From assembly GCF_913773635.1 (NCBI RefSeq), contig NZ_CAJYGQ010000009.1:124001-188000 (forward strand): DNA of 64,000 nucleotides, in the 5' to 3' direction. Below, one piece after another: positions 56,038 to 64,000 of the stretch. How positions within the stretch are numbered: the first letter of the stretch is position 1; each line of letters begins with the position of its first letter. Under the pieces are notes generated by a model. It was given only the letters and a program-made list of their open reading frames with translations, was not told the origin of the DNA and did not search any database. The DNA comes from an uncultured Mucilaginibacter sp. Lineage in GTDB: Bacteria > Bacteroidota > Bacteroidia > Sphingobacteriales > Sphingobacteriaceae. The translations under genes were made by a program, and so were the position numbers.

Positions 56038-56143
56038 AAATAACTATGCTTTTACAAAATTGCACACCAAAAAAAGCTCCGCTTTCAAGTCACTCGTTTT
56101 TTAAGGTTTGCTATTAAATTAGTGATTACTTAATTGGCTTTTT

Positions 56144-56209
56144 CAAAGCTAGTGGAAGCACGTGCAATATCATTGATAATAACTGACCACGATATGTAAA
56201 AATCCGACT
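56144..56209 (-). promoter_or_regulatory. Promoter with activator box for GH29
   Basis: On the minus strand the -7 element TAGCTTTG is at 56144-56151. The box at 56185-56209 (plus strand GACCA-N10-AAATCCGACT) starts 33 bases further upstream. The spacing and orientation are the same as at the fucose operon and the SSS gene. It lies about 107 bases before the ATG at 56037 counted from the -7 element. Confidence 0.7.
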
Positions 56210-56269
56210 TTTATATTTGATGACAGTTATTATCGCAACAAGGTAAAACTGCGATTATAAAGCAACTTG

Positions 56270-58096
56270 CTATTTTCTTATCTCGTCTAAAATCGGCTTA
56301 TCCAACGCACTTAATGTATCAACTTCGGGCTTCAGCAATTCTAAAACCTCAATGCTGTTGTTTCCTTTTTTCAGCCATTCGGCCGGCAAATAAAGGGTTT
56401 GCTGAGGTCCAATGCTCCAGTATTTTCCTAAATTATGACCATTTACCCAAACAACACCTTTGCCCCAACGGCGCATATCAAGGTAGGTGTCGGCCACCTT
56501 ATTCAATTTAAAAGTTCCTTTACGAATTACAGGCGAAGTAACACCAGCAGAAGTAGTTTTTGTGAACGACTTTGTATCGGCAAAAGGCAGAGTATACATT
56601 TGCCAGCCGTTTACCTCCTTACCTGCATAGGTAACGCTTTGAGTAATACCCTTTTTGTTTTGCAACAGATACTTACCAAAGTTTATACGCCCCATGTTTT
56701 CAACCAAAATGTCTATTACAGCTTCGCCTGCCGGCAGAGTTACGTGTAAGCTATCTTGTTTCAACCTGCGGTCTAATGTACCCACAGCCTTGCCGTTAAC
56801 AATTACAACAGCATAGTCACGCAATTCTTTTAACGCTAAAATTCCACTGGTACCACCCTTAACTTTAGCGCGATAAAGTACATAACCGTAGTCCTGCTTT
56901 AAATCTTCAAATGTAAGTGGTGTTTTATTGATCACCGGTACAGGCAGGTTACTCAATAAAGCGGCCGAACTTTTTAAACTAAATGTTGGTATAGTCATAG
57001 AAGGCTTGGCGGCGGGCACCTCGGGCAAGTTTACATTTTTGGGCAAATACTTTTTAATTACCTCTCTGAACTTTACAAACTTGGGCGTTGCATTACCGGC
57101 TTCATCTAAAGGAGCATCGTAATCATAACTACTTATTTGAGGTTCAAAACCTGTTTTATCTTTAAAGTTTGAACCATTCATGAAGCCGCGGGTAGTGCCG
57201 CCATGAAACATATACATGTTTATTGAAATTCCGGCTGCCAGTACCGAATCTAACCTTCCGGCGTAATCTTCGGCAGGTATAGTGTGGTGTTTAGTTCCCC
57301 ACCAGTCAAACCAGGCCGGGTACCATTCGGCAATATAATAAGGCCCTTTACCGCTATGGTAAGCATTAATAAGCTCTTTAACTTTAGCCGGCTTATCAAG
57401 ACCATTAACAGCAGGCATAAGGCCCGGTAAATGACCATCTTTAACATCATTAGCAGGGTCGCAAGTATAAAGTATGCCATCAAAGCCTGCTTCTTTAAAC
57501 ATACGCTGGTTAATGGCTAAATAGTCTTTATCATTACCGTAAGAGCCGTATTCATTTTCAATTTGAACCATTATTATATTGCCACCGTGGTTCACTTGTA
57601 GTGGCGCCAACCTTTTACCTACTTCTTTTATGTAAGTGTGGTATTCATTAAGGTATTGCGCTTCCTTGCTTCTTACTTCCAGTCCTTTTTCGTTTTGCAA
57701 CCAGTATGGATAACCGCCAAACTCCCACTCGGCACACACATAAGGGCTTGGTCTTAAAACAACCCATAAGCCTTCCTGACGTGCAATGTTCACAAACTCA
57801 ACTATATCATTATTACCCGTAAAATTGAACACACCTTTTTGAGGCTCGTGTACGTTCCAGAAAACATAGGTTCCTATAGTGTTTAAACCCATTGCTTTGG
57901 CCATTTTCATTCTTGATCTCCAGGCTTCGCGTGGCACACGTGGGTAATGAATCTCTCCGCTAATCATTTGAAATGGCTTTCCATCAAGCAAAAAATCAGT
58001 ATTGCCTAAAGCAAATGTGTGTGCCTGCCTTTGTGCAAATGCGCCATAGCAGCACACGCAAAGCAGCAGTGTTAAACAACGTATATATTTATTCAT
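56270..58096 (-). CDS. Beta-galactosidase, GH35
   Basis: This secreted retaining beta-galactosidase of 608 residues has a signal peptide ending at GAFAQ (residue 22). The GH35 core begins MISGEIHYPRVPREAW (about 44-59). The acid/base glutamate is in VQIENEYGSYG (Glu182) and the nucleophile in YYIAEWYPAW (Glu257). C-terminal beta-sandwich domains follow. It sits 41 bases downstream of the sugar symporter gene and so is likely the second gene of that operon. It removes terminal beta-galactose. Confidence 0.93.
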   Translation of the reverse strand: MNKYIRCLTLLLCVCCYGAFAQRQAHTFALGNTDFLLDGKPFQMISGEIHYPRVPREAWRSRMKMAKAMGLNTIGTYVFWNVHEPQKGVFNFTGNNDIVEFVNIARQEGLWVVLRPSPYVCAEWEFGGYPYWLQNEKGLEVRSKEAQYLNEYHTYIKEVGKRLAPLQVNHGGNIIMVQIENEYGSYGNDKDYLAINQRMFKEAGFDGILYTCDPANDVKDGHLPGLMPAVNGLDKPAKVKELINAYHSGKGPYYIAEWYPAWFDWWGTKHHTIPAEDYAGRLDSVLAAGISINMYMFHGGTTRGFMNGSNFKDKTGFEPQISSYDYDAPLDEAGNATPKFVKFREVIKKYLPKNVNLPEVPAAKPSMTIPTFSLKSSAALLSNLPVPVINKTPLTFEDLKQDYGYVLYRAKVKGGTSGILALKELRDYAVVIVNGKAVGTLDRRLKQDSLHVTLPAGEAVIDILVENMGRINFGKYLLQNKKGITQSVTYAGKEVNGWQMYTLPFADTKSFTKTTSAGVTSPVIRKGTFKLNKVADTYLDMRRWGKGVVWVNGHNLGKYWSIGPQQTLYLPAEWLKKGNNSIEVLELLKPEVDTLSALDKPILDEIRK

Positions 58097-58137
58097 AATT
58101 CTCTTTATTTAATGTGGAAGACATCAGTAAGAATGGC

Positions 58138-59769
58138 CTACCAGAAAACTGTATATAACGCAGCCAGAATGCCTAGTATAATTACGGTACCAATTTGAAA
58201 ACCTCTGTCAACCTTAAACATGCTCGGCTCAACAATAATCTCTCCCTCCGTTTCAGATTTTGATTTTTCCGTACCGACCAAGCTCATCAACACCATAATA
58301 ATTACGATTACTACAAAGTCAATTGCCATACGATCTAAAAAAGGAAAATCGGGAAAACTGCCGTTGGTCCATACCGGTAAAAACTTCAATACAGTTGATA
58401 ATGGTATGGTAATTAACGCACCAGCCATAGCGGCTGAAGCCGTAGTGCGTTTCCAGTAAAAACCCAGCAGGAAAATTGCCAGTACACCCGGCGAAACAAA
58501 ACCAACGTATTCCTGAATAAACTGATAAGCCTGATCTAACGACTTTAGCGCCGGTGTTACCACAGCTGCAACGGCTAATGAAACTACTACCGCCCACCTG
58601 CCAATCCTAACCAGCTTTTGCTCGCTTGCATTTCTGTTAATGTATTTTTTATAGATATCAAGCGAAAATATGGTACAAATACTGTTTGCTTTACCTGCAA
58701 GTGAGGCTACAATAGCCGCCGTGAGTGCCGCAAAAGCAACACCTTTAAGCCCGGTTGGAAGCAAGTTTATAAGCGTTGGATAAGCATGATCGGGCTTTAA
58801 AACACCATTTACGGTCATTTCATTTGCAAACATACCATTGTGGTACAGCACATACATTATTATACCCGGCAATACGGCTATAAGCGGCACCATTAGCTTA
58901 AGCACAGCTGCAAACAGTATACCCTTGCGTGCAGTTTTTAAATCGGCGCCTAACGCACGTTGAACAATGTATTGATTGCACCCCCAGTATGCCAGGTTAT
59001 TTACAAGCATTCCCCCTATAATTACCGAGGTTCCGGGTAAATCTTTATAATACGGATCTTTAGGACCAAATATCATGTGGAAGTGCTCCGGAGCTTCCCT
59101 CATTAACAGTTTTAATGCGGGGAATATGCCATGAGTATTGTAAGTATCGCTAAGCAGATTAAGTGCCAGATAGGTGGTTACAAGTCCGCCGAGTATTAAT
59201 ACAACAACCTGTATTACATCGGTGTATCCAATTACCTTCATACCGCCAAGTGTTACAAACATGGCAAAAACGCATAAGGCCACTATACACCAGCCAAAAT
59301 CGAGCGAGGAAATAGATGAAATAGCAAGCGCACCTAAATATATGATAGATGTTAAGTTAACGAAAACATACACAAGCAGCCAAAATACAGCCATTACCGT
59401 ACTAACCTGGTCATTATACCTGCGCGACAAAAACTGCGGCATTGTTACAATGCGGTTTTTTAAATAAACCGGTATTATATACACGGCAACTATGATTAAT
59501 GCTGCTGCCGACATCCACTCATATGAGGATATGGCCAGCCCGAGAGCAAAACCAGAACCCGACATACCGATAAAATGCTCGGCCGATATATTAGAAGCAA
59601 TGAGTGATGCACCGATTGCCCACCAGGTTAACGAGCCTTCCGCCAAAAAATATTCCTTGGCATCAAGTTCTTTGGTTTTGCGCTTGTGATAAATATAATA
59701 GCCATAGCCTGCAACTATAAAAAAGTAAACAAGAAAGACTACATAGTCAGTAAGTTCTAAATGGTTCAT
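58138..59769 (-). CDS. Sodium/solute symporter, SSS family, probable sugar transporter
   Basis: This 543-residue membrane protein has about 14 spans and the family features GASLIASNISAEHFIGMSGSG (about 52-72; Asn/Ser sodium-site region) and GGMKVIGYTDVIQ (about 170-182), as in SGLT-type glucose/galactose carriers. It should import a monosaccharide, plausibly galactose set free by the linked GH35. The ATG at 59769 opens the canonical start MNHLELTDYVVFLVYFF. It is the first gene of the operon; its promoter is at 59846-59911. Confidence 0.9.
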   Translation of the reverse strand: MNHLELTDYVVFLVYFFIVAGYGYYIYHKRKTKELDAKEYFLAEGSLTWWAIGASLIASNISAEHFIGMSGSGFALGLAISSYEWMSAAALIIVAVYIIPVYLKNRIVTMPQFLSRRYNDQVSTVMAVFWLLVYVFVNLTSIIYLGALAISSISSLDFGWCIVALCVFAMFVTLGGMKVIGYTDVIQVVVLILGGLVTTYLALNLLSDTYNTHGIFPALKLLMREAPEHFHMIFGPKDPYYKDLPGTSVIIGGMLVNNLAYWGCNQYIVQRALGADLKTARKGILFAAVLKLMVPLIAVLPGIIMYVLYHNGMFANEMTVNGVLKPDHAYPTLINLLPTGLKGVAFAALTAAIVASLAGKANSICTIFSLDIYKKYINRNASEQKLVRIGRWAVVVSLAVAAVVTPALKSLDQAYQFIQEYVGFVSPGVLAIFLLGFYWKRTTASAAMAGALITIPLSTVLKFLPVWTNGSFPDFPFLDRMAIDFVVIVIIMVLMSLVGTEKSKSETEGEIIVEPSMFKVDRGFQIGTVIILGILAALYTVFW

Positions 59770-59845
59770 TTACGCTCAAAAAAGTAATTTAGCTGCGCTG
59801 CAAGCATTATTGCGGAACAGATAAAAAGGTGTAAAATTGGTTGTT

Positions 59846-59911
59846 CAAACTTAAAGCTACTCAAAATTAATACTTTGACCATAATGGACTATAATCTGTA
59901 ATTTTCCGACC
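59846..59911 (-). promoter_or_regulatory. Promoter with activator box for the SSS-GH35 operon
   Basis: On the minus strand the -7 element TAAGTTTG is at 59846-59853. The box is at 59887-59911 (plus strand GACTA-N10-TTTTCCGACC), 33 bases further upstream. It matches the GH29 box at 17 of 25 positions and again lacks a -33 TTG. The third member of the set. Confidence 0.7.
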
Positions 59912-59983
59912 AGCAACCATTATCAGCTTTTAAATTTGCTACAACCTTAATTCAAAAACCTTAAGGGTTTTGCGGGGCCAAAC

Positions 59984-60013
59984 TTAATCGTTTTCGTAAA
60001 TAAAGATTCAGCT
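59984..60013. repeat. 30-bp intergenic repeat, copy 1
   Basis: TTAATCGTTTTCGTA followed by AATAAAGATTCAGCT. The first 25 positions match copy 2 (63931) at 23 of 25. On the opposite strand it contains ACGAAAACGATTAA, resembling a LacI-family operator with a central CG. It partly overlaps a TAAGTTTG-type -7 element (59979-59986). Confidence 0.65.
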
Positions 60014-60156
60014 AATAATAAAACGTGTAAAAAAAGATAGCGATTATTGGTGCGAATAAGATGGTGAACAAGCTAGTGCTTAGTGCATAAGATTGAAGGG
60101 CAATTGCTTATTTACTATCCTCTTTCCCCAATTAAACTTACATTTTTACTAGTATT

Positions 60157-60471
60157 ATGATCCGGTCGTTTACAGAGGATTCTGTTGATTTAATGCTATT
60201 GGAACATACCAAGAAAGCAGAATTACACGAAAGGTTAACAGGCAAATGGAAGAGCCAGCCTGAGTTAAATTATTTTAAGATGCAAATTGAGGACATTGAC
60301 ATGTTCCCAAAACGATTAATTTTAGCCTTAAAGCGGCAAAAGGTTAATAACGTACATGACTTGCTTAGCCTGGCCTATAAAGACTTAGTTGTGCTGCCTA
60401 ATATTGGTAAAAAAAGCTATCATCTCATTTTAGTGTTCCTTACCCAAATGACGCATAAGATGTTTGTATAA
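60157..60471 (+). CDS. Small RNA polymerase alpha-CTD-like protein
   Basis: This 104-residue protein has a C-terminal segment (about 48-95, FPKRLILALKRQKVNNVHDLLS then VVLPNIGKKSYHLILVFL) that matches the helix-hairpin-helix pattern of the RNA polymerase alpha-subunit C-terminal domain, including the (L/P)NIGKKS turn. In alpha that turn contacts DNA and regulators. The first 47 residues are charged and unlike anything known to me. It has no alpha N-terminal domain, so it is a stand-alone version. It could be a regulator of neighbouring promoters or simply a DNA-binding protein. Confidence 0.6.
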   Translation: MIRSFTEDSVDLMLLEHTKKAELHERLTGKWKSQPELNYFKMQIEDIDMFPKRLILALKRQKVNNVHDLLSLAYKDLVVLPNIGKKSYHLILVFLTQMTHKMFV

Positions 60472-60562
60472 AAGGCTGTAAATAGGCTCAATACTGCATT
60501 TTATTCCCTCAAAACGCCCAATTTCACAATAGTTACACTTCGCCCATAAGTAACTTATTTTC

Positions 60563-60585
60563 AACGATTTTTAAAAAAAATCGTT
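60563..60585. terminator. AT-rich hairpin between convergent genes
   Basis: A 10-bp perfect inverted repeat (AACGATTTTT with AAAAATCGTT) and a 3-base loop lie between the alpha-CTD-like gene and the convergent GH2 gene. It could act as a terminator in both directions, though GC pairs are few. Confidence 0.45.
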
Positions 60586-60661
60586 TTACTTATAAGTGCA
60601 GCAACCAAAATTGAATATTCAACAGTTATATATTATACTCAGCAGCCTTTTCCACAGCATA

Positions 60662-63883
<3,222 letters not shown>

Positions 63884-63916
63884 TCAAGCCGAAGTTATTG
63901 GTAATAAAACTACCGG

Positions 63917-63924
63917 CAAATATA
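63917..63924 (-). promoter_or_regulatory. -7 element of the GH2 gene
   Basis: On the minus strand TATATTTG matches TAnnTTTG, about 70 bases before the GH2 ATG. The 30-bp repeat copy 2 lies directly upstream (63931), over the usual -33 position. The 25-bp box seen at three other promoters is not found here. Confidence 0.55.
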
Positions 63925-63930
63925 ATCTGC

Positions 63931-63960
63931 TTAATCGTTTTCGTATTTAAAGATTAGCTG
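63931..63960. repeat. 30-bp intergenic repeat, copy 2
   Basis: TTAATCGTTTTCGTA followed by TTTAAAGATTAGCTG. It matches copy 1 (59984) at 23 of the first 25 positions, then again in AGCT with a one-base gap. The position over the -33 region of the GH2 promoter suggests a regulator-binding site. Confidence 0.65.
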
Positions 63961-64000
63961 TTAAGCCTACAATTGATCCAACTTTATAACTTAGGCTTTT

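Larger units (their letters stand above)
59770..60156. promoter_or_regulatory. Divergent intergenic region with two regulatory elements
   Basis: These 387 bases hold the SSS promoter with the shared box (59846-59911) and one copy of the 30-bp repeat (59984-60013), plus whatever drives the alpha-CTD-like gene at 60157. No open frame or RNA gene is seen. Confidence 0.6.

Noticed and set aside
59877..59881. An alternative GACCA half for the SSS promoter box
   Set aside because: Using it would change the half-site spacing from 18 to 28; the GACTA at 59887 keeps both the 18-base spacing and the 33-base distance to the -7 element.
63958..63982. Possible fourth activator box upstream of GH2
   Set aside because: At the expected 33-nt distance only a shifted TCC matches; there is no GAC(C/T)A and no TCCGA.

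Overview
The window looks like a chromosomal segment of a Bacteroidota bacterium, most likely family Sphingobacteriaceae (Mucilaginibacter or Pedobacter type). This is an inference from several features. Several promoters carry the Bacteroidota -7 element TAnnTTTG, and Shine-Dalgarno sequences are generally absent. Lipoprotein signals and glycoside hydrolases are abundant, and the exopolysaccharide (EPS) locus has the organisation common in that family. No rRNA, tRNA, CRISPR array or insertion sequence was seen.

Layout. (1) 1-5.7 kb: a truncated secreted protein, a PL11 rhamnogalacturonan lyase, a small KTSC-like protein, 1-pyrroline-5-carboxylate dehydrogenase (pruA) and two unknown small proteins. 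(2) 5.7-32.4 kb: a minus-strand EPS locus of 25 genes, read from a winged-helix regulator at 32.4 kb leftwards. It continues through an ABC exporter, a MurA/MurB pair, about 13 glycosyltransferases or transferase-like proteins, five left-handed-beta-helix acyltransferases, one membrane acyltransferase, a Wzy-like polymerase, a Wza-like export lipoprotein, a Wzc-like tyrosine kinase and a last WcaF-like acetyltransferase. (3) 32.7-39.2 kb: a TetR regulator and a complete RND efflux set (adaptor, pump, outer-membrane channel). (4) 39.3-43.8 kb: a DoxX-like membrane protein, three tandem AIM24-family proteins behind an M48 protease, and a BON-domain lipoprotein. (5) 44-64 kb: a carbohydrate region with an AraC regulator, an L-fucose uptake and oxidation operon, GH30, an HGSNAT-like membrane acetyltransferase next to GH89, GH29, GH35 with an SSS sugar symporter, an RNA polymerase alpha-CTD-like small protein, and a GH2 beta-galactosidase.

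How the parts work together. The EPS genes plausibly build and export a heavily acylated heteropolysaccharide, and the murA/murB pair suggests that one precursor is UDP-N-acetylmuramic acid. The 44-64 kb region plausibly strips fucose, galactose and alpha-GlcNAc from glycans and feeds L-fucose into a non-phosphorylated oxidative pathway.

Most notable finding. Three promoters in the carbohydrate region (fucose operon, GH29, SSS-GH35 operon) share a 25-bp box with the core GAC(C/T)A-N13-TCCGA. In all three, exactly 33 nt separate the box from a perfect TAnnTTTG -7 element, and the orientation is the same. This looks like an undescribed activator-dependent regulon, and the AraC protein at 44 kb is the obvious candidate regulator. 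Other points worth attention are the HGSNAT-GH89 pair, which mirrors lysosomal heparan degradation, perfect inverted-repeat operator candidates in front of both the EPS regulator and the TetR gene, and a 30-bp repeat shared by the 59.9 and 63.9 kb intergenic regions.
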